Part shown: positions 37,030 through 45,342 of the stretch, one piece after another | Layout of the letters: each line of letters begins with the position of its first letter | How positions within the stretch are numbered: position 1 is the stretch's first letter | From: Paenibacillus turicensis | Lineage (GTDB): Bacteria > Bacillota > Bacilli > Paenibacillales > Paenibacillaceae | Reading direction: 5' to 3' | Length of the DNA: 64,000 nt | NCBI RefSeq assembly: GCF_017873435.1 | Contig: NZ_JAGGKG010000004.1 | Location: 162,210-226,209 of the forward strand | The notes under the pieces: generated by a model | The model's database searches: none | What the model saw: the letters and a program-made list of their open reading frames with translations, nothing else | Told to the model about the DNA's origin: nothing | Made by a program: the position numbers and the translations under genes

Positions 37030-37974
37030 ATGTCTAAACTTTTTAAAGGCAAGCTGTTTATGTTTGCTATAATCTGCATCATGGTATTAGCTGCTTGTTC
37101 ACCAAGCATTTCATCAAACAAAGAAAAAACAACAGAAGCTACCAACGAAGAAAGAGTAATTAAAACTGTGATGGGCGATGTTAAAATTCCTGCTCACCCT
37201 AAAAGGGTGGTCGTTCAATATTTGATGGGTGATTTATACGCAATGGGCATTACGCCACTTGCTGTATCCCAGGTGAACAAGGAGGCCGCATTTAAGACAC
37301 TTTCCGCTAACTCCATTGATTTAGGTTTCCACACAGAGTGGGGGCAAGAAACGGTATTAGCCCAAGATCCTGACCTCATTATTATCATTGAAAAAGAAAA
37401 GTATGATATGTATTCTCAGATTGCGCCTACGATCTACATTCCTTATGACAATGATATGACGATGGAGGATCGCCTAACCTTGTTAGCTGATATCTTTAAT
37501 GAGCCACAAAAGGCAAAGGATGTGATCAGCAAATTTAATCAAAATGTTGAACAGGCGAAAGCGAAGCTGAAGGAAGCCGGCTTATATGATAAAACAATAA
37601 CCATTATGGGTGGCGCTAAAACACCTTATGTTTCTGGGAAAAAATATTCAATCGGTGCTTTATTATATACAACACTAGGTCTTAATCCACCACCAGCCGT
37701 GCAAAAGGATGTTATAGACAAGGACAAATATTGGGGAGACATCTCCATGGAGGTCATTGATAAATATAGTGGAGATTACATCGTTTATTTAGAGGAAAGT
37801 GATCAGGAGATTGCTACACAGCTAAGTGGCGACGCGATCTGGAACAACTTAGAGGCAGTTAAAAACAACAAAATTGCTAGAATTAATAGTAAAATGGCTT
37901 GGTATGCAGACGTTTATACGATTAATGCTGTGCTTGATTCCCTTGTCGATCAGCTTGTGAAACTAGCTAAATAA
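37030..37974 (+). CDS. Iron-siderophore ABC transporter substrate-binding lipoprotein
   Basis: The 314-residue protein has a lipoprotein signal (MFAIICIMVLAAC) and the FecB/FepB-type fold: VIKTVMGDVKIPAHPKRVVV, then TPLAVSQ, a long connecting helix and IIIIEKEKYDMYSQIAPTIY. Clustering of Asp/Glu at the end is typical. It captures a ferric siderophore at the outer face of the membrane and hands it to a permease not encoded in the window. Iron control is indicated by the Fur box upstream. AAGGAG lies 8 bases before the ATG. Confidence 0.92.
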   Translation: MSKLFKGKLFMFAIICIMVLAACSPSISSNKEKTTEATNEERVIKTVMGDVKIPAHPKRVVVQYLMGDLYAMGITPLAVSQVNKEAAFKTLSANSIDLGFHTEWGQETVLAQDPDLIIIIEKEKYDMYSQIAPTIYIPYDNDMTMEDRLTLLADIFNEPQKAKDVISKFNQNVEQAKAKLKEAGLYDKTITIMGGAKTPYVSGKKYSIGALLYTTLGLNPPPAVQKDVIDKDKYWGDISMEVIDKYSGDYIVYLEESDQEIATQLSGDAIWNNLEAVKNNKIARINSKMAWYADVYTINAVLDSLVDQLVKLAK

Positions 37975-38004
37975 CGAGTACACTTTATTCAAAGCTACGC
38001 TAAA

Positions 38005-38036
38005 AACTGATCTCTATTTAACCATAGAGGTCAGTT
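38005..38036. terminator. Bidirectional terminator overlapping a stop codon
   Basis: AACTGATCTCTAT and ATAGAGGTCAGTT pair over 13 bases. The right arm contains the stop codon of the ankyrin gene. It serves the siderophore gene (plus) and the ankyrin gene (minus). Confidence 0.75.
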
Positions 38037-38732
38037 CTTCGTGAGCTTGTCCTTTAACATTAATGCTAGCTGTCGGTACCGAGTTCCATCGTAAGCCTCA
38101 TCAACTGCATACTCATCCATTTCAAGCCACATATCCCCATCTACTAGCTTATACATATCATGTAAAGTTACCTCCATACAAGCAGGGTTAGTTGCCACTA
38201 GCTCCATCGGGGTGGGGTCATCATCCCAGTTAAACTCGTTTACAAAGGCATGTAAAATTTCAGCACTATTTATAGTTTTCACTTTGTCACAAATCGTAGT
38301 TAGATTTTCTTCATATAATAGCTCATCCACAATCTCCTGCTCTTGTGGCGTCAGCTTGGATCTCACCGATCCTTTTGTGGCAAGTAGCATGTCTGCAATG
38401 CTGTGATCTTTTTCTTTAGCATAATACCAAGCGGTAGCGGTAATCCCATTGGGAGAATCAAGCTGTACACCATGCTCCAATAGTAACAAGATTGCGTCCT
38501 TTTGCTTAAATTTTATCGCCTTTTTTAATACACTATCCCCTAGCCTATCCTCCGCTTCCAAATCCGCTCCCTGCTCAATAAGTAACGCAATCGTTTCAAG
38601 CGGCATACGGTAGGTTAAAAACAACATAAGTGGTGTTCGACCAGCTTCATCACGTTCGTTTACATCAAGTATTTTTACAGCTTCATATACTTGATTCACA
38701 TCTTTTGTCTTACATATTGATAACCAATCCAT
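38031..38732 (-). CDS. Ankyrin repeat protein
   Basis: The 233-residue protein has at least three ankyrin repeats in its first half: RDEAGRTPLMLFLTYRMPLE, LLIEQGADLEAEDRLGDSV and LLEHGVQLDSPNGITATAWY. The second half is acidic and helical (EFNWDDDPTPMELVATNPA, YKLVDGDMWLEMDEYAVDEA). Ankyrin proteins bind other proteins, and bacterial ones occur as immunity factors against peptidoglycan- or toxin-type attackers. I chose the ATG at 38732, preceded by AAAGGTGG. It is divergent from a SUFU-family gene; together they may belong to one accessory group. Confidence 0.85.
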   Translation of the reverse strand: MDWLSICKTKDVNQVYEAVKILDVNERDEAGRTPLMLFLTYRMPLETIALLIEQGADLEAEDRLGDSVLKKAIKFKQKDAILLLLEHGVQLDSPNGITATAWYYAKEKDHSIADMLLATKGSVRSKLTPQEQEIVDELLYEENLTTICDKVKTINSAEILHAFVNEFNWDDDPTPMELVATNPACMEVTLHDMYKLVDGDMWLEMDEYAVDEAYDGTRYRQLALMLKDKLTKN

Positions 38733-38832
38733 ATTAAAAACCACCTTTGGGCGTATTCAAATTAAATATATTTAATATTAATATATTTTATAGTGGGAAT
38801 TCCATAGGTACGTTAAAAAAGGAGCGATTTAA

Positions 38833-39942
38833 ATGACAGATAAACATGATGAAAAAGACAATGTTAACGCAAACCATGACTTAGGGGCGGAAGACGTGCA
38901 AGCCCCAGGCTGGGATGCGATTGATGAGACCGTCCATCGCTTATATGGTGATCAACAACCTAAGCATTATGGAACGATGATCCCCTATATGCTTGGTGGC
39001 GAAGACCCTTTAGATGGGATCAGTGTGTTTGAAGCCAGCGCTCCTTTTCCACATTGGCATTTTGTTACGTATGGCTTCTCAGAATTATATGAAAAGGAAT
39101 CTAGCAATCTTGAATATAGTGGCTATGGCTTCGAGCTTACATTTCGTTTACGGAAAAATAGCGATGAAACAGAACCACCTGCATGGGCGTTAAACTTGTT
39201 GCAAAATATGGGGCGTTATGTGTTTCAGAGTGGAAATATTTTTCGTTCTGGTGACTATTTAAATGCCAATGGCCCTATTTGTTTAGGCTCTGATACAGAG
39301 CTTAAAGCGTTAGCATATATTAGCGATCCTCAATTACCTCCAATGGAAACTCCAAATGGGCAAGTTGAGTTTATTCAGATGGTCGGGATAACCTTAGAGG
39401 AGTTTGAGGCGATGCATCTATGGTCAGGGACTGCGCTTCTACAAGCCTGCGAGGAATATATGCCTTTATGGATTACAGATTTGGACCGCTCTTCATTGAT
39501 GTCTATTCCAGCAGTTAGCCAAGCCGTAGAGCAAGGTATATTGTCCGACGGTTCAAGCACTGGTTATTTATTTATCGAGAAGCTTTCATGGAAATCTGCT
39601 GTAGATGATGCACCTAGCTCTCCAGCGATGCTTACGCTTGGAGCGAATCAAGTCATTATTTTAGGGAAAATGCTCCAAGGCCGTATTTTAAAGGGACGAA
39701 ATCTCACCTTGTCTAATAAAGACCATTCGATCGTTTTAGAACCAGGTGAACAACCACAAATTATAGAAGAAAACGACTTTGTTCGCATTATATTAAATCA
39801 TGACTTAGTAAATGAGTTACTTCCTAAACTACAACCTATCACAAATCAATTTACAATACCTCAATTAAATGGGCTTTTATTTAATATCGAACCCTCGTAC
39901 ATTAAAGACCAGGATGGAAATGTAATTGAAACGATTGGTTAA
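38833..39942 (+). CDS. Suppressor of fused (SUFU) domain protein
   Basis: The 369-residue protein has a SUFU domain in its first 200 residues: VHRLYGDQQPKHYGTMIPYM, DGISVFEASAPFPHWHFVTY, GFSELYEKESS and the following FELTFRLRK. The C-terminal half is a beta-rich region (MLTLGANQVIILGKMLQGRI) probably still part of the fold. Bacterial SUFU proteins are a known class of immunity-type protein in polymorphic-toxin loci. AAAAAAGGAG precedes the ATG. It is divergent from an ankyrin gene, about 100 bases apart. Confidence 0.9.
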   Translation: MTDKHDEKDNVNANHDLGAEDVQAPGWDAIDETVHRLYGDQQPKHYGTMIPYMLGGEDPLDGISVFEASAPFPHWHFVTYGFSELYEKESSNLEYSGYGFELTFRLRKNSDETEPPAWALNLLQNMGRYVFQSGNIFRSGDYLNANGPICLGSDTELKALAYISDPQLPPMETPNGQVEFIQMVGITLEEFEAMHLWSGTALLQACEEYMPLWITDLDRSSLMSIPAVSQAVEQGILSDGSSTGYLFIEKLSWKSAVDDAPSSPAMLTLGANQVIILGKMLQGRILKGRNLTLSNKDHSIVLEPGEQPQIIEENDFVRIILNHDLVNELLPKLQPITNQFTIPQLNGLLFNIEPSYIKDQDGNVIETIG

Positions 39943-39963
39943 CTGTCTATTTTGACATAAAAG

Positions 39964-40005
39964 ATGATTACCCACTACACTAAGGTTATGGGGTAATCAT
40001 TTTTT
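39964..40005 (+). terminator. Terminator
   Basis: ATGATTACCC and GGGTAATCAT pair over 10 bases with a 17-base loop and a run of T behind. It ends the SUFU gene. Confidence 0.85.
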
Positions 40006-40037
40006 AACTGTATGTAAGAAGGAGAAAAACTACGCTA

Positions 40038-40706
40038 ATGTCCAAACGAGGAAAAAAGATTCTAATCATCTTGTTAACGCTTGGTTTCATAACCTCTCTA
40101 GGTACAAATGTATTTTTGTATAAATCAAATTCACACAATAGAAGCTCAACAGATTATTTGAAAAAGCAATACAATACAATGTTATCTCAGTATGAACAAA
40201 GCATTATATCGATTTCACAAGATATTATATCCATGATAGAAACTGGGATAGATCAAAAAAAGCTTAGTAGCCACGACATATTACTTTTATACAAACTCTA
40301 TGCTGACTTAGATAAAGACCAGCGAACCTATGCCTCTTATGTACAAGACTATAACTCACCCGATGGAAAAAAAGTATTCCCGTTAGACACTAATGAACCT
40401 ATTATCCTTAACTATGCACCTGGCCTTATCTACTTCAATTCAAGTATTGCTATGTTTGGCCAACTAAGCATGCAAAACAGTTCTCATTCTGAAGTCGTTA
40501 TTACTAACGAATTAGAAAAACGTTTAAAGCTAACAATTGAAATCCTTAAACTTAATAAAGCCGTTTATGAGAAATACATTACTCAAGACTTCGACGCATG
40601 GTCAGATGAGGCAGTGTTACCTCGTTTAAAATTACAACAGGAGCTACTACAATTATCTACAAAACTAACTGAGCTTGATGTAGAGCTATCCAAATTAAAT
40701 AATTAA
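40038..40706 (+). CDS. Hypothetical membrane-anchored coiled-coil protein
   Basis: The 222-residue protein starts with a basic stretch and a single membrane helix (ILIILLTLGFITSLGTNVFL) and has a mostly helical extracytoplasmic part, probably coiled-coil near both ends (LKKQYNTMLSQYEQSIISIS, LQQELLQLSTKLTELDVELS). I see no conserved catalytic motif. GAAGGAG lies 13 bases before the ATG, a long spacing. It stands alone between the SUFU terminator and an inverted-repeat element. Function unknown. Confidence 0.7.
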   Translation: MSKRGKKILIILLTLGFITSLGTNVFLYKSNSHNRSSTDYLKKQYNTMLSQYEQSIISISQDIISMIETGIDQKKLSSHDILLLYKLYADLDKDQRTYASYVQDYNSPDGKKVFPLDTNEPIILNYAPGLIYFNSSIAMFGQLSMQNSSHSEVVITNELEKRLKLTIEILKLNKAVYEKYITQDFDAWSDEAVLPRLKLQQELLQLSTKLTELDVELSKLNN

Positions 40707-40723
40707 ATCGGGCGTAAACAGAG

Positions 40724-40894
40724 CTTGACAATACTTAGGAGGTTGCTACAGTGCAGGGAGTGGCTTCAACCGCTGTTAAGGTCCCATTTTCTTTTATAAC
40801 TTGAGAAAAGATGATGAAAATGTGACCTTAAAGGCGGCCGCTATCGCTTCTCCACCATCTCCCTGCCCCTTCGCTATGTTTGCTTATTGTCAAG
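40724..40894. repeat. Palindromic inverted-repeat element (MITE-like)
   Basis: The 171-bp element has outer ends CTTGACAATA and TATTGTCAAG, matching inner blocks GCAGGGAGTGG / CCATCTCCCTGC and AAGGTCCCATTTTC / GAAAATGTGACCTT. Terminal arms of about 70 bases pair imperfectly. No coding capacity. One arm recurs at 3654-3704. It lies just past the ubiX stop (minus strand). Confidence 0.7.
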
Positions 40895-40901
40895 TACTAC
40901 T

Positions 40902-41462
40902 TTACACCCCACTCCAACGCTTATCATGTCGGATATGAATGCCAAATTGATCTAACACCTTCATTACTTGATGGGTAACAAGATCATCAATGCTTTGGGG
41001 TGAGTTATAAAACGATGGCATGGGTGGCACAATGCTAACCCCTAGCTTGGCTAGCTTTAACATATTTTCTAAATGAATCGCATTTAGTGGTGTTTCTCTA
41101 GGACATAAAACTAACTTGCGTCCTTCCTTCAGCATCACATCTGCGGTACGTGAAATCAAAGAATCAGAATACCCATGTGTGATTGCAGCCAACGTCTTCA
41201 TACTACATGGCATAATAATCATACCGTCATTTAGAAATGAGCCGCTGGAGACCGAAGCACCTAGATTAGCATTGTCATACAATACATCTGCCAAGCCTTC
41301 CAAATAATCTAACTGGTACATCGTTTCAACCTCTAGATTTGTTTTAGCCCAATTGCTAATAATGACATGTGTCGTCACATCAGGTTGTGCTTTAAGCACC
41401 TCTAATAGTTTAACGGCATAAATCGTGCCCGTTGCTCCTGCAATACCTACAACGATATTCAT
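40902..41462 (-). CDS. ubiX: UbiX-family flavin prenyltransferase
   Basis: The 186-residue protein matches flavin prenyltransferases: VVGIAGATGTIYAVKLLEVL at the N-terminus, SGSFLNDGMIIMPCSMKTLA for the dimethylallyl-phosphate/FMN site, and LVLCPRETPLNAIHLENML. It makes the prenylated FMN needed by UbiD-type decarboxylases. I chose the ATG at 41462, preceded by GGAGG. No UbiD partner is encoded in the window; a M29 aminopeptidase gene lies 65 bases upstream on the same strand. Confidence 0.93.
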   Translation of the reverse strand: MNIVVGIAGATGTIYAVKLLEVLKAQPDVTTHVIISNWAKTNLEVETMYQLDYLEGLADVLYDNANLGASVSSGSFLNDGMIIMPCSMKTLAAITHGYSDSLISRTADVMLKEGRKLVLCPRETPLNAIHLENMLKLAKLGVSIVPPMPSFYNSPQSIDDLVTHQVMKVLDQFGIHIRHDKRWSGV

Positions 41463-41527
41463 AGTTCCCTCCATGCAAAGGATAAGTTCATCAAGTCCAA
41501 GTATCCCTCTGTTGTTATGTTGTTCTG

Positions 41528-42781
41528 TTATTGATCTTCTAGCTTTAAATTTACCCAGTTCCCTTGACGGAATACAGGTTCAATCGTTCCATCTGACAAT
41601 TCACCATCAATATTTAATTGAGCAGAGCCAACCATGAAATCCACATGTGTAAGGCTCACATTCACGCCACGCTCAAGCAATTCCTCTTCGGTTAGCTTAG
41701 TTCCCCCTTCAATATTTACGGGATATGCACTTCCTAATGCAAAATGACAGGAGGCATTTTCATCAATCCCTGTATTGTAGAAAACACGATTCATTCTGGA
41801 GATTGGGGAATCATGAGGTACTAATGCTACCTCGCCTAAATGGGATGCTCCTTCATCTGTTGCTAATAACGCTGTGAGATGCTCACGTCCCGATTTTGCA
41901 TCGTATTCTACGACCTTGCCATCCTTAAATGTAAATGTAATCCCTTCAACAAGACAGCCATTCAAATTTAGTGGCATCGTACTAGTTACAGTCCCATTCA
42001 CGCCTGTGCGAAGTGGCATCGTATAAATTTCTTCTGTTGGCATATTGGCAACGAAATAATGGCCTGCGCCGTTGTGATCGCCCCCACCTAACCATAGGTA
42101 GCCTTCTGGCAATTCAACATGTAAATCTGTGCCAGGTGCAGTATAATGTAAGCTCTTATAACGCTTCTCATTCATAAACTGCTGACTCCGCTTTAAGTAA
42201 GAAATATGCTCCTGCCAAGCCTCTACAGGGTCACCTTCACCTACGCGGTTCATTTGGAATACGGCTTCCCACATTGCATCAAGCTGCTTCTCCTCAGGGA
42301 CATCTGCGAAAACCTTTTTAGCCCAAGCCTTTGTTGGTGCTTTAATTAAAGACCAGCTAATAATATTGTTTCTCGTATATGGCTGGAATTTTTGACGTGC
42401 GATTGCTGCCGCCTTCACAGATCTTGATACTCTTGTTGGATCGATACCGGCAAATAACTCCGGATCAGGCACTTTTATATGTAATAAGGCACCGCCTGCT
42501 TCAGCCAATTGCTCCATCTTATCGGCTTGCCATTTAGGATAATAATCAAACGTGTCTTCAGCAGCCTTCTCATAACGAAGCTTCGTAATCTGCTCGTCGA
42601 TCCAATCGACCTCAACAAATTTTGCCCCCGCTTCATATGCCTTTGCAACGATCAGACGTGTGAATTCAAATGTTTCTATCGGTGCCTGCACAAGTAATAG
42701 CTGTCCTGGCTGAATATTTACACCAACCTTAACGACCAACTGTGCATATTTATCTAATAAAACATCAAAATTATTGCCCAT
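41528..42781 (-). CDS. M29 family aminopeptidase
   Basis: The 417-residue protein matches thermophilic aminopeptidases T and S: NFDVLLDKYAQLVVKVGVNI, then VEVDWIDEQITKLRYE, LWLGGGDHNGAGHYFVANMP and the metal-binding region CLVEGITFTF, LGEVALVP, ASCHFALGSAY and LTHVDFMVGS. Two divalent metals are held by these Glu, His and Asp residues. It removes N-terminal amino acids from peptides in the cytosol. GGAGGAG precedes the ATG. It lies 65 bases ahead of ubiX on the same strand. Confidence 0.94.
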   Translation of the reverse strand: MGNNFDVLLDKYAQLVVKVGVNIQPGQLLLVQAPIETFEFTRLIVAKAYEAGAKFVEVDWIDEQITKLRYEKAAEDTFDYYPKWQADKMEQLAEAGGALLHIKVPDPELFAGIDPTRVSRSVKAAAIARQKFQPYTRNNIISWSLIKAPTKAWAKKVFADVPEEKQLDAMWEAVFQMNRVGEGDPVEAWQEHISYLKRSQQFMNEKRYKSLHYTAPGTDLHVELPEGYLWLGGGDHNGAGHYFVANMPTEEIYTMPLRTGVNGTVTSTMPLNLNGCLVEGITFTFKDGKVVEYDAKSGREHLTALLATDEGASHLGEVALVPHDSPISRMNRVFYNTGIDENASCHFALGSAYPVNIEGGTKLTEEELLERGVNVSLTHVDFMVGSAQLNIDGELSDGTIEPVFRQGNWVNLKLEDQ

Positions 42782-42847
42782 TTTTTCTCCTCCTCTAAAG
42801 CCTTATGCTTCTATTGTAGCTTAAAATCAAATAAACACGAAATTTGG

Positions 42848-43909
42848 TTATCGCTCTATTAGGCCTAATATCATATCGATGAGTAGCTCTGGCTGATCCC
42901 ACATCACATAATGTCCACTAGCTTCCGCAATTATCATTTCCGTATTGCTAGATATCGCTAGCATTTGCTGTTGCCCCTCCATCCAAATTTGCTCTAATTG
43001 CTTCCCTCCCTCTTTTGAAATCCCCAAACTAGCATAATTAGGAGCAATACCTCTAGCAATAATTTTAACAGGAAGTTCACCCAAGTTTTGTTCAGCAATT
43101 AATTCCTCAGTTAAATAAGCTAACGTTCCTTCCTCTTCTTTGGCTTTAAAAAAGCTTGCTTTTGCAGTCACATTAATAAATTCATCACGTTTATCTGGCT
43201 CAATTAATCCTTCCAGTAATACATTCTTAAATAAACGCATTACACCCGAATGCTTTAGTAGCATGATCAACCCAGAAGAGAGTTGACCCTTAATATTTTC
43301 TCGCTTATATATTGAAGCTGTCAGACGTTCATCATTTTCAGGCCTTGCATCAACAAGAACAAGTCCAGCCACCTGATCCCGATACTCCTGAGCAAACAAT
43401 CGTGCATACATTCCCCCTAAGGAGTGACCAACCATAATATAAGGCCCATGAAGCCCCTCTTTTTGTAGCGCGGTATACAGCTCTTGTACAATATTTTTAC
43501 CACTTCGCTCTTGGGTAGCAGTCTCACTCCAACCGTAACCTGCACGATCATACGTAACTACAGTTGCGTATTGAGATAACTGCTTCGGAATATCATACCA
43601 TTCAAGGCTAGTTTCACCACTCCCAGACTCAAAAATAATCGTTGGTGATCCTTGCCCCATTTTGTTGATATGTAACGAAAAACCGCCTACATCCACCAAC
43701 TTCCCTGGCATAGGATAGCTACTCTCCGCATTTTTAGTAGCAATCCATTCAAATATAAATCCAGATGTGATCAATACAACAATAAATAAAATACTAAAAT
43801 AAAAAAATCTCATCCTTTTCTTTTTTCTCTGCCCCGTAGGATTATCAGATCGCGATTGCTTAGCTATATTTTGCTGATTTTTTTGTTGAATTTCTTTATT
43901 TAGTATCAT
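42848..43909 (-). CDS. Membrane-anchored alpha/beta hydrolase
   Basis: The 353-residue protein has one N-terminal membrane helix (FFYFSILFIVVLITSGFIFE) and an alpha/beta hydrolase domain: IIFESGSGETSLEWYDIPKQ, YDRAGYGWSE, the nucleophile elbow VGHSLGGMYAR, LVLVDARPEND and the catalytic His in SGHYVMWDQP. It faces the outside of the membrane. It is divergent from a TetR regulator, whose operator lies within the shared 107-base region, so control by that repressor is likely. The substrate is unknown. Confidence 0.9.
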   Translation of the reverse strand: MILNKEIQQKNQQNIAKQSRSDNPTGQRKKKRMRFFYFSILFIVVLITSGFIFEWIATKNAESSYPMPGKLVDVGGFSLHINKMGQGSPTIIFESGSGETSLEWYDIPKQLSQYATVVTYDRAGYGWSETATQERSGKNIVQELYTALQKEGLHGPYIMVGHSLGGMYARLFAQEYRDQVAGLVLVDARPENDERLTASIYKRENIKGQLSSGLIMLLKHSGVMRLFKNVLLEGLIEPDKRDEFINVTAKASFFKAKEEEGTLAYLTEELIAEQNLGELPVKIIARGIAPNYASLGISKEGGKQLEQIWMEGQQQMLAISSNTEMIIAEASGHYVMWDQPELLIDMILGLIER

Positions 43910-43941
43910 TTTGTATTGGACTCCTTTTAAGAATTTTTATT

Positions 43942-43956
43942 TAATACATCGTATTA
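43942..43956. promoter_or_regulatory. TetR-type operator dyad
   Basis: TAATAC and GTATTA flank ATC as a perfect 6-3-6 dyad. A further GTATTA half-site lies at 43985-43990, on the -35 of the tetR promoter. Confidence 0.55.
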
Positions 43957-43982
43957 TTTAATTTCATTTTCATTTTAGCACA

Positions 43983-44010
43983 TTGTATTAAATAAAAAAA
44001 CAAGTATACT
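43983..44010 (+). promoter_or_regulatory. Promoter of the TetR gene, with no room for a leader
   Basis: TTGTAT and TATACT are 16 bases apart. The -10 box ends only 6 bases before the ATG at 44017, so the transcript would begin at or very near the start codon. Confidence 0.6.
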
Positions 44011-44016
44011 TTAGCT

Positions 44017-44622
44017 ATGCCTAAAATTGTAGATCATGAAAAACAACGTCAACTTGTCGCCGATGCTGCTATACGATTAATCAAAAAAGGAGGATTAGAA
44101 CACGCCACTGTGCGGAATATTGCGGTTGAGGCTGGATTATCGGTAGGCTCAATGCGGCATTACTTTTCCACACAAGCCGATTTGTTTACTTTTTGCATGA
44201 ACATATTTATTAAACGTGTCCAAGAGCGAGTCAGAAATACGGATATGGATAATGATCTCTTTGCTAATGATCCCTTTACGGGATTACAAGCTATATTAAT
44301 GGAGTTTATACCCTTTGATGAGGATCGAAAAATGGAGATGGAGGTTTGGCTTTCGTTTACTGCAAAAACATTAGTACATCCGGGATTACAAGCCGTTAGT
44401 GAGCAAATGTATGAGGGGATTCGGGGTGTGGTCAAGTTTGTGTTAGAACAGCTCACCGTCTATAAGCTAGCAAAACCTAACTTAAACCTAGCCTTAGAAA
44501 CATACAAGCTCAGTGCTTTAATGGATGGGCTGGCTGTTCACTTAATCACGCAACCAGGACACGTTACCCATGCCATGGCTGAACAAATCATAAATGAGCA
44601 TTTACGAAGTCTATGTATATAA
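44017..44622 (+). CDS. TetR family transcriptional regulator
   Basis: The 201-residue repressor has the TetR helix-turn-helix (LVADAAIRLIKKGGLEHATV, AGLSVGSMRHYFSTQADLF) and a helical C-terminal effector domain of the BetI-like type. The start MPKIVDHEKQRQ is the usual one. No ribosome binding site is visible and the -10 box is 6 bases upstream, so the mRNA may be leaderless. Likely targets are the divergent hydrolase gene and itself. Confidence 0.92.
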   Translation: MPKIVDHEKQRQLVADAAIRLIKKGGLEHATVRNIAVEAGLSVGSMRHYFSTQADLFTFCMNIFIKRVQERVRNTDMDNDLFANDPFTGLQAILMEFIPFDEDRKMEMEVWLSFTAKTLVHPGLQAVSEQMYEGIRGVVKFVLEQLTVYKLAKPNLNLALETYKLSALMDGLAVHLITQPGHVTHAMAEQIINEHLRSLCI

Positions 44623-44676
44623 AATGCCATGAATCAATTTGTAATTAAAGAATCCTGACATCAACAAAGGGGGCAA

Positions 44677-45228
44677 ATGATGCTTGCAATTATCATTGCA
44701 TGTGAAGTTTTATTTTGGGTATTTGTTTTAGCTGGATTAGTGTGTCGATATTTGTTACGAATGCGGAGGCTAGGAGCGCTCTTACTATTTTGTACACCCA
44801 TAATAGATATCGTATTGTTAGTAACAACCAGTCTGCACTTAAAAAACGGGGCTACCGCGGATTTTGTACATGGACTTGCCGCTATTTATATCGGTTTATC
44901 TATCGCTTTTGGCCACTCTATGATTAAATGGGCAGATGTCCGTTTTGCACATCGTTTTGCCGGTGGACCAGCCCCGGTTAAGAAGCCAAAATTTGGAGCC
45001 GCTCATGCACGTCATTTAAGAATAGGCTGGCTACAGCATTTATTAGCATGGGTCATTGGTTGCTTATGTCTCTACGGCGTGATTTGGTACGTAGGTGCGC
45101 CTGAGCGAACAGAGCCATTAAAGCAATTTTTTCAAACTTGGACGATGATACTTGGGATCGATTTTCTTATCAGCTTTAGCTACACGTTATGGCCTCGTAA
45201 GGAAGGATCTGGCTCTCAAAGTGGATAA
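44677..45228 (+). CDS. Hypothetical membrane protein
   Basis: The 183-residue protein has four to five helices (LAIIIACEVLFWVFVLAGLV, LLLFCTPIIDIVLLVTTSLH, LLAWVIGCLCLYGVIWYV, TMILGIDFLISFSYTLW). A basic His/Arg-rich loop lies between the third and fourth. GGGGG lies ahead of ATG ATG; the second ATG at 44680 has the better spacing. It follows the TetR gene by 54 bases on the same strand and may be co-expressed with it. I recognise no family. Confidence 0.75.
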   Translation: MMLAIIIACEVLFWVFVLAGLVCRYLLRMRRLGALLLFCTPIIDIVLLVTTSLHLKNGATADFVHGLAAIYIGLSIAFGHSMIKWADVRFAHRFAGGPAPVKKPKFGAAHARHLRIGWLQHLLAWVIGCLCLYGVIWYVGAPERTEPLKQFFQTWTMILGIDFLISFSYTLWPRKEGSGSQSG

Positions 45229-45232
45229 AAAT

Positions 45233-45305
45233 AACCCGAGCTATTTACGACATTCTACACAGGACTCAGTCCTTTAGAGTATCGTAAATTAGGTCGGGTT
45301 TTTTA
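45233..45305. terminator. Bidirectional terminator between convergent genes
   Basis: AACCCGAGCTATTTACGA and TCGTAAATTAGGTCGGGTT form a long stem with a run of T behind, between the membrane protein gene and oppD. Confidence 0.8.
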
Positions 45306-45342
45306 TTACTAATTTTATTATGTTTGCATCACAATAACAAAA

